A stretch of 64,000 nucleotides of DNA from Psychrobacter fozii (GCF_003217155.1 NZ_QJSU01000001.1:310001-374000), one strand, 5' to 3'. Positions 28,651 to 40,465 are shown, numbered from the stretch's first letter. Numbers and translations are program-made. Notes: a model not told the origin generated them from the sequence alone.

Positions 28651-29206
28651 ACTATTTGTCTTTACCAGTGTACTAACTATCCCATTAAGCGCTTGCTTGA
28701 TACCAGAGCCTACTGATTACTACGTCACCCCAGCACTTTCAGGCCAATTACTAGATAGTGTCACTCAGCAACCTGTTACTGATGTAAGTATTTACTTAAC
28801 GGATGAACATCAAACGACTTCTGACAGCACAGGCAAGTTTGCCTTGCCACCTATGGTCGTCTCAGATGATATGAATAAAAGGCGGAATAAAGAACAGCTG
28901 CAATTCATTTATGAATACGCTGACATCATGATTGAAAGTGAGGGATATCAACGCCGATTAGTTAATGTCGATGGTATGGCTTTACCTACGCCAGCTTTGG
29001 ATATTAATACACCAGTGTCAATAAATATGGGTAGTGTATACCTCACGCCACTAGCAGAAGGTGAGCATGTCTATGATAGGGTATATCAATATACTGAGAT
29101 GATGAGATACTGCAAACCTACCGAGTCTCAAAAAGAAATTGATTGTATACCCGTACCAGAAGGTAAAACGTATGAGCAAGTGAGTCCGAATCGACCTATT
29201 GAATAA
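28637..29206 (+). CDS. Lipoprotein with carboxypeptidase-regulatory-like domain, paralogue 2 of 3
   Basis: 189 residues from MKPYKLF; GGAG lies eight bases upstream, and this start leaves a normal signal peptide with lipobox LSAC (Cys20). Same layout as paralogue 1: PALSGQLLDSVTQQPVTDVSIY, S.GKFALPP, a central acidic region, then the tail YCKPTESQKEIDCIPVPEG plus KTYEQVSPN. The last ~70 bp are nearly identical to those of paralogue 3 although the central parts differ strongly, which points to gene conversion or tail exchange. Overlap with the preceding gene implies one transcript. Confidence 0.82.
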   Translation: MKPYKLFVFTSVLTIPLSACLIPEPTDYYVTPALSGQLLDSVTQQPVTDVSIYLTDEHQTTSDSTGKFALPPMVVSDDMNKRRNKEQLQFIYEYADIMIESEGYQRRLVNVDGMALPTPALDINTPVSINMGSVYLTPLAEGEHVYDRVYQYTEMMRYCKPTESQKEIDCIPVPEGKTYEQVSPNRPIE

Positions 29207-29254
29207 ATAAAGTAGTTGGCTTTAGTGATTAGTGTCAAAATAAAAAGGCTTTGA

Positions 29255-29800
29255 ATGCAAAATAGAACGCTTTATTTAACTGTATTCGTACTCTCATTAG
29301 CCAGTTTAACTGGCTGTCAAAAAAAGGTGATCTATGCTACGCCGCAAATTACAGGTCAGGTGATTGATAAGAAAACCAATCAACCGATTGCAAATGTAAA
29401 GACAGTAATAGGTGGAAATGCTTTTGCCTTTACAGGTGCACAAGGGCGCTTCACTGTACCACCAGTTACTTATGAATATACAGTGAAATACCCAAATCAT
29501 AGAGAAGTTATGTCTATAGGACACACAAGCTTTTCAATAAGTAAGCCGGGCTATGAGATCAAGTCGTATGCAAATGGAGGATTGGCTTCTATACCTAAGC
29601 CATATACTGAGAAAAGTTACGTGAATATGGGTCAAATTTATCTTATGCCAGTACCACTTGGTCAAGAAAGAGATTATAGAACTTACTATTCAACTTTAAA
29701 TTTTTGCAAGCCTACTGAATCGCAAAAAGAAGTCGATTGTATACCCGTACCAGAGGGTAAAACGTATGAGCAAGTGAGCCCGAATCAGCCAATTAGATAG
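29255..29800 (+). CDS. Lipoprotein with carboxypeptidase-regulatory-like domain, paralogue 3 of 3
   Basis: 181 residues, lipobox LTGC (Cys21). PQITGQVIDKKTNQPIANV...GAQGRFTVPP opens the same beta-sandwich. It shares the tail FCKPTESQKEVDCIPVPEG plus KTYEQVSPN with paralogue 2. Its middle (HTSFSISKPGYEIKSYANGG) is closer to paralogue 1 (GSFSIGKEGYKGISYN), so the three genes form a mosaic. AAAAGG precedes the start by six bases. Confidence 0.82.
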   Translation: MQNRTLYLTVFVLSLASLTGCQKKVIYATPQITGQVIDKKTNQPIANVKTVIGGNAFAFTGAQGRFTVPPVTYEYTVKYPNHREVMSIGHTSFSISKPGYEIKSYANGGLASIPKPYTEKSYVNMGQIYLMPVPLGQERDYRTYYSTLNFCKPTESQKEVDCIPVPEGKTYEQVSPNQPIR

Positions 29801-29820
29801 TATTTCCTACCGGAGTTTCG

Positions 29821-30726
29821 ATGTATCAAAAAAGAATCATACCTTTAATTCAGTCTTTACTACTAGCGACAGTGCTATCTAATAGTTTGATAACTTCTGC
29901 TTGTTCAGCGGAGTCTTCAAATACAGAGCTACTCTCCAATAAAAACACCCCTGCTGAAATATATAAACTCGGACTAGCCTACTACGAAGGTGACTCGGTC
30001 CCTGAAGATGATGCCAAAGCTTTTGAACTGTTTCAAAAAGCCGCTGATCAAGGCTATGCCCCTGCTAAACACTATTTAGGCGTTATGTATTATGATGGTA
30101 TTGCTGTTGAACAAAACTACCAAAAAACACTGAAACTGTTTCAAGAAGCTGCAAACCAAGAAGATGCCAACGCTCAATATGGTCTCGGTATTATGTACGA
30201 CAATGGAATTGGTGTTAACCAAAACCATGAAAAAGCCATGGAGTGGTATCTCTTAGCCGCTGGTAATGGATCTTTTGATGCTCAAAATAATATTGGCACG
30301 CTTTATTATTTTGGTAAAGGCGTGACTCAGGACTATGATGAAGCTTTGAAATGGTATCAAAAAGCCGCCGAGCAAAATATAGCTTTAGCGCAATTTAATA
30401 TCGGTGGCCTCTACGAGAACGGCTACAGTGTGTCACAGGACTATGATGAATCTTTGAAGTGGTATACCAAAGCTGCTGAGCAAAATCTAGATTTGGCACA
30501 ACTTGCTATTGGTGGTCTCTACCAAAACGGCAACGGTGTAACTCAAGACTATGACACAGCTTTTGAATGGTATAAAAAGGCTGCCGATCAAGGCAATCAA
30601 GAAGCTAGCAATCGCATTGGTAGATTGGTCATGAATGATAAAATCGACGATACTGGTATTACTATATATAGTACCCAAGAAACTGGTCTCACATTAGGTG
30701 ACATTGAAGATAGCTTGAGTGAATAG
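29821..30726 (+). CDS. Sel1-like repeat protein, exported
   Basis: 301 residues. Signal peptide with possible lipobox ITSAC (Cys28). Six to seven Sel1 repeats of 36 residues follow (A...LG.MY..G.GV.Q.Y..A..WY.KAAEQ), from about residue 42 to 265, then a short acidic tail. Sel1 solenoids bind partner proteins. Such proteins are often encoded next to secreted effectors as partners or immunity factors, and this one closes the plus-strand run that starts with PAAR. The 20-bp gap to the preceding gene suggests one transcript. Confidence 0.87.
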   Translation: MYQKRIIPLIQSLLLATVLSNSLITSACSAESSNTELLSNKNTPAEIYKLGLAYYEGDSVPEDDAKAFELFQKAADQGYAPAKHYLGVMYYDGIAVEQNYQKTLKLFQEAANQEDANAQYGLGIMYDNGIGVNQNHEKAMEWYLLAAGNGSFDAQNNIGTLYYFGKGVTQDYDEALKWYQKAAEQNIALAQFNIGGLYENGYSVSQDYDESLKWYTKAAEQNLDLAQLAIGGLYQNGNGVTQDYDTAFEWYKKAADQGNQEASNRIGRLVMNDKIDDTGITIYSTQETGLTLGDIEDSLSE

Positions 30727-30758
30727 ATAGTAATTAACGAAACACTATCTTAGGTAAC

Positions 30759-31715
30759 CTAACAGTCATATGCTTCGTGATACTCCATCTTAGACTTAAT
30801 TATTTTTTCGATATGTTTCACAAATATCTTGGTCTCGGGTCTACTATCTTCATCAACGATCAGCAGACCTCCTATCGAAACATAGCAGACGCCAGCAGAC
30901 TTAGTAGGTAATAGATTGGTCCACTTAGATGACATGTCACTCTTCAATTGTACCGTTTGCCAGTAGTTCGATAAATAATAGTCACCTATCGTAGATTGCC
31001 ACGTACAAACTTCAGACTGCGTGATGACTGATTGGACCGCTAATGGTGTTTGAAACAGTGCATCTTTGTACAATCCATCGAATGCTCGGATGACGAAAGC
31101 AGCAGGATGGTTTGGGAACTCCTCTCTTTCTCTTGACCGAGGCATACTTTGTGCTTGCTTTGTCTGAAAAGACTCAATAGTACTAATATCAACCTGATCA
31201 GCCATTTCAGACTCCAACTCACGTATGGGCTTTGAGTACAATAAATCTAAAAGATCTATATCACTTAACGATATAGACAGAGAGCCAATAATTTTTTCGT
31301 TATCTTCCTCTCGTACACCGCCATACATGCTAACGCCAATGACACAGTTATCAAACTCCCATTCACAATGCTCTACTACATTATCGCTATAGTAATGGCT
31401 ATCAGAGGAATAGTTTGACCCCGGTCCTAAATACGCTATAAGTTTTTTAATAACTTGTTGCCTATTAAATAGTTGTGCTGGGATATTGATCCATATTGAA
31501 TCAATCAATCGGTCATTATCTGCTGCACTAAAATGACAGTGAGCAATGTTGAGAGACCAAAACTTAGCTAGTCTTATAGTTACTATTTTAGGCATATAGC
31601 TTTCTTCATAAGAGCGATTTACTATCTCTTTTTCAGGAAGCTGAGCTTCTATATCAGATAACTTATCACCCCATTTGAATGTCACATCACCGAATAGAAA
31701 TTCGTTTTTTCTCAT
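30759..31715 (-). CDS. Hypothetical cytoplasmic protein
   Basis: 318 residues, no signal peptide or membrane segment. An N-terminal part starts MRKNEFLFGDVTFKWGDKLSDIEAQLP, and a C-terminal part contains a run of short strands (SAGVCYVSIGGLLIVDEDSRPE). I do not recognise it. It faces the lipoprotein run convergently. It could be a cytoplasmic immunity or cargo-related protein, but nothing in the sequence decides this. Confidence 0.7.
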   Translation of the reverse strand: MRKNEFLFGDVTFKWGDKLSDIEAQLPEKEIVNRSYEESYMPKIVTIRLAKFWSLNIAHCHFSAADNDRLIDSIWINIPAQLFNRQQVIKKLIAYLGPGSNYSSDSHYYSDNVVEHCEWEFDNCVIGVSMYGGVREEDNEKIIGSLSISLSDIDLLDLLYSKPIRELESEMADQVDISTIESFQTKQAQSMPRSREREEFPNHPAAFVIRAFDGLYKDALFQTPLAVQSVITQSEVCTWQSTIGDYYLSNYWQTVQLKSDMSSKWTNLLPTKSAGVCYVSIGGLLIVDEDSRPETKIFVKHIEKIIKSKMEYHEAYDC

Positions 31716-31844
31716 AAATGTCTGCTTTAAGATATTAAATATCCATAATGATACACTTATGTTTATTAATAAGAAAGCTGTTAGGAAGTCTCTAGATTAG
31801 ATATTAAGCCATTTATAAAAACATCCTCTAGCAATGAGAACCCT

Positions 31845-32618
31845 ATGAAAAAACTCGCCTTAGCCACAGTAAGCATTTTAGGCACTTGCCTACTCTCCAC
31901 TTATGCCAATTCAGCAAGTTTTGATTGCAACAAGGCTGCTACTTGGGTAGAAAAAACCGTCTGTGACAGTCCTGAGCTTTCTAAGCTTGATGACGCAATG
32001 GCGAAGAAATATAAAATCAATCTTGGCGCTGCTCCTGACTATGAAGACAGCAAAGCTTTTAAAGATAGGTTCATTGCTAATCAACGCACATGGCTTACGT
32101 TTCAGCGTAATACCTGTAAAAGTGAAGAATGTCTTATCCGTGAGTATAAAGAGTATATCGAAGAGCAAAGCAATTACGGTGTGGCTTGGAATTTTTCAGA
32201 TGAGTTAAGTCCTTCTGATTTACCGAGTAAAAGTGCCTTTGGTAAGTTTTCTCAAACCTCTCAAATCTCAATATATAATTCAGGTACTCAGCGCTGGGAA
32301 GATACGGGAGAGGCAAAAAATACGGTATCGATTCATAGTGTCGCTAATAAACCTTATCTTTCTATTATCGATGGCGTTTTGATTTTTACCAATGCTCATA
32401 CCTGCGATTTGGGAGAGAGTAAAGCCATATGGTCAGAAAATCACTGGGTCGTCAACGATGATCAGCCAGATAAAACGGCTGAGCTGCGTTTTTATCCAGC
32501 ACTTTATAAAGGCAAGACTCAATTATTATTAAGAGATATGGATGATCAATATAGAAGACTGCATTGTGGTATGCGAGGGTATTTTGACGGTACTGTGTTA
32601 AAGCGTGAGGTCGATTAG
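31845..32618 (+). CDS. Periplasmic protein with LprI-like (DUF1311) N-terminal domain
   Basis: 257 residues. Signal peptide MKKLALATVSILGTCLLSTYANSA, then SFDCNKAATWVEKTVCDSPELSKLDDAMAKKY..., the DUF1311/LprI pattern with its four Cys (FDC, VC, CKSEEC). LprI of Mycobacterium was reported as a lysozyme inhibitor, but most relatives are uncharacterised. The C-terminal half (residues about 120-257) has further Cys pairs and beta-type sequence. A role against cell-wall-directed effectors would suit the island but is speculation. Confidence 0.82.
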   Translation: MKKLALATVSILGTCLLSTYANSASFDCNKAATWVEKTVCDSPELSKLDDAMAKKYKINLGAAPDYEDSKAFKDRFIANQRTWLTFQRNTCKSEECLIREYKEYIEEQSNYGVAWNFSDELSPSDLPSKSAFGKFSQTSQISIYNSGTQRWEDTGEAKNTVSIHSVANKPYLSIIDGVLIFTNAHTCDLGESKAIWSENHWVVNDDQPDKTAELRFYPALYKGKTQLLLRDMDDQYRRLHCGMRGYFDGTVLKREVD

Positions 32619-32872
32619 TTTTTCTCATTAAAAAATAAACATTGCTGAAGATGCATAAATAGGTAGCACCATTCACTTAAATATTTTTTTAACACTACCA
32701 TTATAAAATCCTTTTTAATAGCGTGATTAGTGCGTACGATTGAGAATCATTGATAAGATTTAGCATCGCATAGATAATGAGTTTTGGGAGATAGTTTTTG
32801 GAGCTTGTTTGAGCCAATAATTTTATTCTTAATATTTTTAATTATGAGAAAAATATCTTAAGGCAAATAATA

Positions 32873-33835
32873 ATGTTGAATGATAGAGATTTAATAGATG
32901 GGGAATTAAAAATAAAAATACCAAAAAGAGCTAAATTTATTGCTATAGGATGGCTTGTAATTTGTGGAATCATTTTTTCTGCTTGGCTAAATTTTTCTCC
33001 TGATAATACAGTACGCTCACTATCCCTTGGCGATATCGGTGCATTTTTGTCAGGCATATTTTCTATATTAGCTTTCTATGGGTTTATAGAAGCTTACCTT
33101 ATACAAAGTAAGGAGCTTAGACTACAGCGATTTGAGCTAAAAGAATCTATCAAAGCTCAGCAAGGTTCTGAAAAAGCGCTCAAAGAGCAATCAGAAGCAC
33201 TAAAATCTCAACTCAAAATTAGTGAAGAACAGTTTAATTTGTACTTATTAGAGGCAAAAGCAAAAATACCAATTTTCAACCTTTTCCAAATACATACTTT
33301 CGTGGTTAATGTCCTACACATAGAAAATCAAATTTCAAACGAAATTGATCTTTTGCAACAATCTATAGAATTATTGCCTTTCGAAAAAAATTCTTACACA
33401 TTGACGGAGATCATCGTTTCCATAGAAGTAAATAATACTGGAGGCGAGGGTAGACTTGTAGGTGTAAAGAGCCTTATAAAAATTGATAATTTACATTATA
33501 TGCAAATTACTAGTTTTGAGGTCATCGGTAGTTCAATGACAGACACATATGACAATTACCTAATAGAATTTAAATTTAAAATAAGTTCAATGGATTCAGA
33601 TGTTTTTTCAAATAGTGCAATATTCAAAGCTTTTATTCTTGATTTTATTGAGAACATAAAATTTGAAAGTAATTTTAGATGCCGTGAAAGATCATATAAG
33701 CAAAAATATAAAGTATGTAGAAATAATTTCTTTGATCAACTCTTAAAACATAATAACTCTGCTATTCAAAATTTTGAAAAAATGGAACTGCAATACCTTC
33801 TAGCATTTGGTTACAACATAGAAAGTTTTGAATAG
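32873..33835 (+). CDS. Membrane protein with coiled coil, function unknown
   Basis: 320 residues. Two hydrophobic helices (about 24-40 and 53-77, the second being the GDIGAFLSGIFSILAFYGFIEAYLIQ segment), a coiled coil (about 78-125, rich in E, K and Q), then a soluble domain of about 190 residues. This two-helix plus coiled-coil layout, with a G-D-x-G-x-F-x-x-G-x-F segment, is a common arrangement of unassigned proteins in bacterial accessory and defence regions. Strongly A/T-rich and bordered by gene-poor DNA, so probably acquired. Confidence 0.8.
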   Translation: MLNDRDLIDGELKIKIPKRAKFIAIGWLVICGIIFSAWLNFSPDNTVRSLSLGDIGAFLSGIFSILAFYGFIEAYLIQSKELRLQRFELKESIKAQQGSEKALKEQSEALKSQLKISEEQFNLYLLEAKAKIPIFNLFQIHTFVVNVLHIENQISNEIDLLQQSIELLPFEKNSYTLTEIIVSIEVNNTGGEGRLVGVKSLIKIDNLHYMQITSFEVIGSSMTDTYDNYLIEFKFKISSMDSDVFSNSAIFKAFILDFIENIKFESNFRCRERSYKQKYKVCRNNFFDQLLKHNNSAIQNFEKMELQYLLAFGYNIESFE

Positions 33836-33869
33836 AATATAATTACGACGAGCATTTCAGCGAAAAACC

Positions 33870-33899
33870 AAAAAACGGCAGGAAATAATATTCCTGCCG
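33870..33899. terminator. Rho-independent terminator of fadH
   Basis: Stem CGGCAGGAAT/ATTCCTGCCG. On the minus strand it runs into TTTTTT, 27 bp after the fadH stop. Confidence 0.9.
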
Positions 33900-33925
33900 C
33901 CCCATAAATACTTTATGTTTGACTA

Positions 33926-36424
<2,499 letters not shown>

Positions 36425-38089
36425 ATGACAGACTTCCATACTGGTCTTGGCAAAAATGCAGCCAACCATCAACCGCTTACCCCCATTGATTTTATCATTC
36501 GCAGTGCGCAGGTTTACCCTGACAAGACTGCCATCATTTATGACGACCTAAAATATAATAACTTCACCCAAACGTGGCAACAAACCTATAATCGTTGCAG
36601 GCAGTTAGCCGATGGGCTACGCAAACTGGGCATTGATAAAAACGATACCGTGGCAGTGATGATGCCGAACACGCCAGCGATGATTGAATGTGCCTTTGGT
36701 GTGCCGATGTCAGGTGGTGTACTCTGTACATTGAATACCCGACTCGATATCAACGCCCTCACCTTTTGTCTACAACATTCAGAAGCCAAAGTTCTGGTTT
36801 TGGACAGTGAGTTTGCTGAATATGCCGAGATTATCGATGAAACCTTTCCCAACCTAATTGTTATTCATGCAACAGATGCGGCTCTCAAAGTCGATAGATT
36901 TGGACAAATGAGCTATGAGGAATTGGTTGCCAGTTCAGACAGTTTGGATAACTGGGAAAAACCATCAGACGAATGGGATGCGATTGCACTGAATTATACC
37001 TCTGGCACCACAGGCAAACCCAAAGGTGTGGTCTACCACCATCGCGGTGCCACGCTCAATGCTGTGTCCAATATCCTAGATTGGGACCTACCGAAGCATC
37101 CTATGTATCTCTGGACGCTGCCGTTATTTCACTGTAACGGTTGGTGCTTTCCATGGACCATCGCTGAGCGTGCCGGTATCAACGTCTGCTTACGTAATAT
37201 TGATGCGGATTTGATTTTACAACTAATTGCTAAGTACAAAGTCAGCCATTATTGCTCAGCTCCTGTGGTACACAATATGATTGCAGGTGGTAAGTCTGAA
37301 TATAAAGAGGCGATTACCCACGAAGTAAATGGTTGGGTCGCTGGTGCGCCACCATCTGAAACCATGCTAGCCGCAATGGAAGCCATGGGATTCCACATCT
37401 CTCATGTCTATGGTCTCACTGAAGTATATGGACCAGTGACGCTCTGTGCCGAGCAAGCAGAATGGGATGAGCTGGATGTCACTGTACGTGCGCAAAAGAA
37501 ATCACGACAGGGTGTGACTTCGCACCTGATGACTGGGTTTGAGGTGTTTAAACAAGGCACGACTGAACCTGTCGCGGCCGATGGTGAAGAGATGGGCGAG
37601 TTGGCACTACGCGGTAATATGGTGATGAAGGGCTATCTCAAAAGTCGTAAAGCCACCGAAGCGGCCTTTGCCAATGGCTGGTTTCGCACGGGTGATTTGG
37701 GCGTCAAATACCCTGATGGTTATATTAAAATCATGGACAGGCTTAAAGATATCATCATCTCAGGTGGTGAAAATATCTCTAGTATCGAGGTGGAAAACAT
37801 CCTATATAAAATGCCTGAGATTCAAAGCTGCGCCGTGGTCGCTGCACCACATGAAAAATGGGGCGAAGTGCCTGTTGCCTTTATCGAAATTCATGCTGAT
37901 AGCACCTTGCAGCACGATACCGTGATGGCGCATTGCAAGCAGCATTTAGCGGGTTTTAAAGTACCCAAATATATTATCTTTGCTGAAATACCAAAGACCA
38001 GTACGGGCAAAGTTCAGAAATTTGAGCTGCGACAAGCGGCCAAATCATTGGCACACGAAACCCCAAAAGTCACGGTCAGTGCGAAATAG
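36425..38089 (+). CDS. Acyl-CoA synthetase (AMP-binding; AlkK/DmdB-like)
   Basis: 554 residues. The AMP-binding motifs are intact: YTSGTTGKPKGVVYHH, YGLTEVYGPV, GWFRTGDLGVKYPDGYIKIMD and the C-terminal PKTSTGKVQK with the catalytic Lys. The segment FHCNGWCFPWTIAERAG is characteristic of the medium/short-chain and methylmercaptopropionate group rather than of FadD. The substrate cannot be fixed from sequence. AAAGGA lies eight bases before the start. Divergent from fadH. Confidence 0.92.
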   Translation: MTDFHTGLGKNAANHQPLTPIDFIIRSAQVYPDKTAIIYDDLKYNNFTQTWQQTYNRCRQLADGLRKLGIDKNDTVAVMMPNTPAMIECAFGVPMSGGVLCTLNTRLDINALTFCLQHSEAKVLVLDSEFAEYAEIIDETFPNLIVIHATDAALKVDRFGQMSYEELVASSDSLDNWEKPSDEWDAIALNYTSGTTGKPKGVVYHHRGATLNAVSNILDWDLPKHPMYLWTLPLFHCNGWCFPWTIAERAGINVCLRNIDADLILQLIAKYKVSHYCSAPVVHNMIAGGKSEYKEAITHEVNGWVAGAPPSETMLAAMEAMGFHISHVYGLTEVYGPVTLCAEQAEWDELDVTVRAQKKSRQGVTSHLMTGFEVFKQGTTEPVAADGEEMGELALRGNMVMKGYLKSRKATEAAFANGWFRTGDLGVKYPDGYIKIMDRLKDIIISGGENISSIEVENILYKMPEIQSCAVVAAPHEKWGEVPVAFIEIHADSTLQHDTVMAHCKQHLAGFKVPKYIIFAEIPKTSTGKVQKFELRQAAKSLAHETPKVTVSAK

Positions 38090-38135
38090 GCTTTTGAAAG
38101 TGTAAAACATGTCTTATAAGTAAAATATCTTTTAT

Positions 38136-38175
38136 AAAAAGGGTCAGCTTAATCATATTAGGCTGACCCTTTTTT
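38136..38175. terminator. Bidirectional terminator
   Basis: Stem AAGGGTCAGC.TAAT/ATTA.GCTGACCCTT with A/T runs, between the convergent acyl-CoA synthetase and YeeE/YedE genes. Confidence 0.9.
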
Positions 38176-38182
38176 GAGCGCT

Positions 38183-38602
38183 CTAACTAAGTTTTGGCTC
38201 TAACCATTGATAAATCAGCATGCCAACTATCATGGCAGGGATGAATACATACGCTTGCCATTGTCCTGTTCCGAGCAGTACGATTCCTGGCCCTGGACAA
38301 ATACCCACCAAACCCCAACCAATACCGAACAGCATCGCGCCGATAAGGAGTTTTTTATTGATAACGGTTTTGTTTGGCATCTCGATTAATGTGCCAATCC
38401 AGCTCGTCTGCTGACGCTTGGCCAATTGCACACCAACGATTGCCACGATTAATCCACCACCCATGACCAATGCGAGGGAAATATCCCATGCACCAAAGAT
38501 ATCCAAAAAACCTTGCACTTTCACAGGATCAGTCATACCAGATATCAGCAGTCCAAAGCCAAATAGTAACCCTGCTAGCAATCCAATTATATTTTTTAGC
38601 AT
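38183..38602 (-). CDS. YeeE/YedE (DUF6691) family protein, second half-protein
   Basis: 139 residues from ATG; an in-frame GTG 12 bases upstream is an alternative start. Four hydrophobic helices, with FGFGLLISGMTDPVKVQGFLD and WGLVGICPGPGIVLLG, the Cys/Gly-rich loop of YeeE/YedE transporters. This family imports reduced sulfur compounds such as thiosulfate. Here the transporter is split into two half-size genes, the next being 38675. No BigR-type regulator or persulfide dioxygenase lies beside it. Confidence 0.87.
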   Translation of the reverse strand: MLKNIIGLLAGLLFGFGLLISGMTDPVKVQGFLDIFGAWDISLALVMGGGLIVAIVGVQLAKRQQTSWIGTLIEMPNKTVINKKLLIGAMLFGIGWGLVGICPGPGIVLLGTGQWQAYVFIPAMIVGMLIYQWLEPKLS

Positions 38603-38674
38603 GTTTTTTCTCACACCTAATATGTTAATTCAAGCTGCTATAAATAGTACTCAACGCCGTATTGGCACGATTCT

Positions 38675-39112
38675 TTAAATCAAACCTAAAACATGCCGAC
38701 CAAAATACACCGTCACAATACCAAAGAGCATAAAGGTCGCCGTCGCTGCCATCGAGCGTGGAGACAAGCGTGCATTGCCACAGATGCCGTGACCACTGGT
38801 ACAGCCCGATCCCAAACGCGTCCCAAAACCGACCAATAATCCCGCACCAATTAACAATGGTAGAGAAGTACTAATATCTATATCGGGTAACGGTCTTCCA
38901 AAACTGTATAGTACTGGCGAGACTACTAGACCCACGATGAACAATATCTGCCACATCTCAACACGCGTGGGCTTCAGTAGGCTTGAAAAGATGCCACTAA
39001 TACCCGCAACACGCCCAACACCAAGTAGCAGTATAATGGTCGCCACACCTAGCATTAGGCCGCCCGCTAAGGAGATTGGTGTAAAGGCCTGCCAGTCTAT
39101 TTGTATACTCAT
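38675..39112 (-). CDS. YeeE/YedE family protein, first half-protein
   Basis: 145 residues, about four helices. GTRLGSGCTSGHGICGNARLS is the conserved Cys-containing signature of the N-terminal YeeE/YedE half. Read on the minus strand it precedes the other half by 72 bp, so the two are probably co-transcribed and act together. The ribosome site is weak (GGGTAG well upstream). Confidence 0.9.
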   Translation of the reverse strand: MSIQIDWQAFTPISLAGGLMLGVATIILLLGVGRVAGISGIFSSLLKPTRVEMWQILFIVGLVVSPVLYSFGRPLPDIDISTSLPLLIGAGLLVGFGTRLGSGCTSGHGICGNARLSPRSMAATATFMLFGIVTVYFGRHVLGLI

Positions 39113-39200
39113 AACGGACTACCCAATTAAGTTTATTAAATACGTGCTTAAGTATTAATTTATAAAAACACATTATATTATAAAATATAATAAAAGGGTA

Positions 39201-39242
39201 AAAAAATACTGACCCCATATCAAACAGGCTCAGTATTCTTTT
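39201..39242 (-). terminator. Rho-independent terminator of the class V aminotransferase
   Basis: On the minus strand AATACTGA and TCAGTATT form the stem, followed by a T-run. It lies about 20 bp after the aminotransferase stop. Confidence 0.8.
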
Positions 39243-39263
39243 AGCTAAGGCGTGTGCTAAATA

Positions 39264-40397
39264 CTATTTAGCCAACACTTCATCAAGTGCTGACTCAAAA
39301 CGTGTGACTGCACCATCAACATCAGTCAATTTATCTAGACCAAATAGACCCAAACGGAAGGTCTTAAAGTTATCCGGCTCACCAACTTTCAGAGGGACAC
39401 CAGAAGCGATTTGCATACCCGCTTCTGCAAAGGCACTGCCTTTATGCATGTCATCACGATCGGTATAAGCCACGACGACACCTGGTGCTTCAAAGCCTTT
39501 GGCTGCCACGCTCTCGATACCTTTATCAGCAAAGACCTGACGGATGCGGTTGCCCAGCTCCCATTGTGCATCACACAATGTATCGAAGCCGATTTTTTTA
39601 GCCTCCAGAATGGTATCGCGGAACTGGCGTAAGCTGTCCGTTGGCATAGTCGCATGATAAGCGTGACCGCCATTCTCATAGGCACGCATGATGTTTAACC
39701 ACTGCTTCAAATCCAAGCTAAAGCTGTCAGATTCTGTACTGTCTACTTTTTGGATAGCAGCATCGCTGAGCATGACCAGACCAGCACACGGCGTACTGCT
39801 CCAACCCTTTTGCGGCGCACTGATAAGGACATCAATTCCCAAATCTTTCATGTCTAACCAAACACAACCTGATGCGATACAGTCAATAACCAATAAACCA
39901 CCAACGCTATGCACGGCAGCGCTCAAGGCTTTAATGTAGTCCGCTGACAGAATGATTCCTGATGAGGTTTCAACATGCGGAGCAAATACGACTGCTGGTT
40001 TTTCTGCTTTAATTTTTGCAACTGCCTCATCGATATCGACAGGTGAAAATGGCTTTGGAGAATCGCCCTCTTCACGATGAGCAGTCAAGACCGTAGTCGA
40101 TTTGGCAATTTTGCCTTTTTCTAGGATTTGCGACCAACGATAGCTAAACCAACCATTACGAATAATGAGGCAATCTTCATCGTTTGCCAATTGACGCGCC
40201 ACCGCTTCCATACCATAGGTACCAGCACCCGGTACAATCACGACTGCATCAGCGTTATAGACTGATTTTAGGTCGCTAGATAGGTCATTCATCACTTGTT
40301 GAAAGACTTTCGACATGTGATTGAGGGCGCGGTCAGTATAGACCACTGAGTATTCTAATAAGCCGTTTGGATCAATATCTTGACGTAATGCAGTCAT
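39264..40397 (-). CDS. Class V aminotransferase (alanine--glyoxylate type)
   Basis: 377 residues. PLP enzyme of the serine--pyruvate/alanine--glyoxylate group: VPGAGTYGMEAVARQL near the N-terminus, FAPHVETSSGII, DCIASGCVWLDMKDLGID and the Schiff-base Lys in SAPQKGWSS. The exact amino donor is not readable from sequence. AGGAGC six bases before the ATG gives a clear start. The upstream 720 bp are repeat-rich and gene-free. Confidence 0.92.
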   Translation of the reverse strand: MTALRQDIDPNGLLEYSVVYTDRALNHMSKVFQQVMNDLSSDLKSVYNADAVVIVPGAGTYGMEAVARQLANDEDCLIIRNGWFSYRWSQILEKGKIAKSTTVLTAHREEGDSPKPFSPVDIDEAVAKIKAEKPAVVFAPHVETSSGIILSADYIKALSAAVHSVGGLLVIDCIASGCVWLDMKDLGIDVLISAPQKGWSSTPCAGLVMLSDAAIQKVDSTESDSFSLDLKQWLNIMRAYENGGHAYHATMPTDSLRQFRDTILEAKKIGFDTLCDAQWELGNRIRQVFADKGIESVAAKGFEAPGVVVAYTDRDDMHKGSAFAEAGMQIASGVPLKVGEPDNFKTFRLGLFGLDKLTDVDGAVTRFESALDEVLAK

Positions 40398-40465
40398 GGG
40401 GCGCTCCTAGTTTATTGTTAGATGATTTAATAATTCTTAAGCTGTGGCTACAGCAAGCTCCAGAC

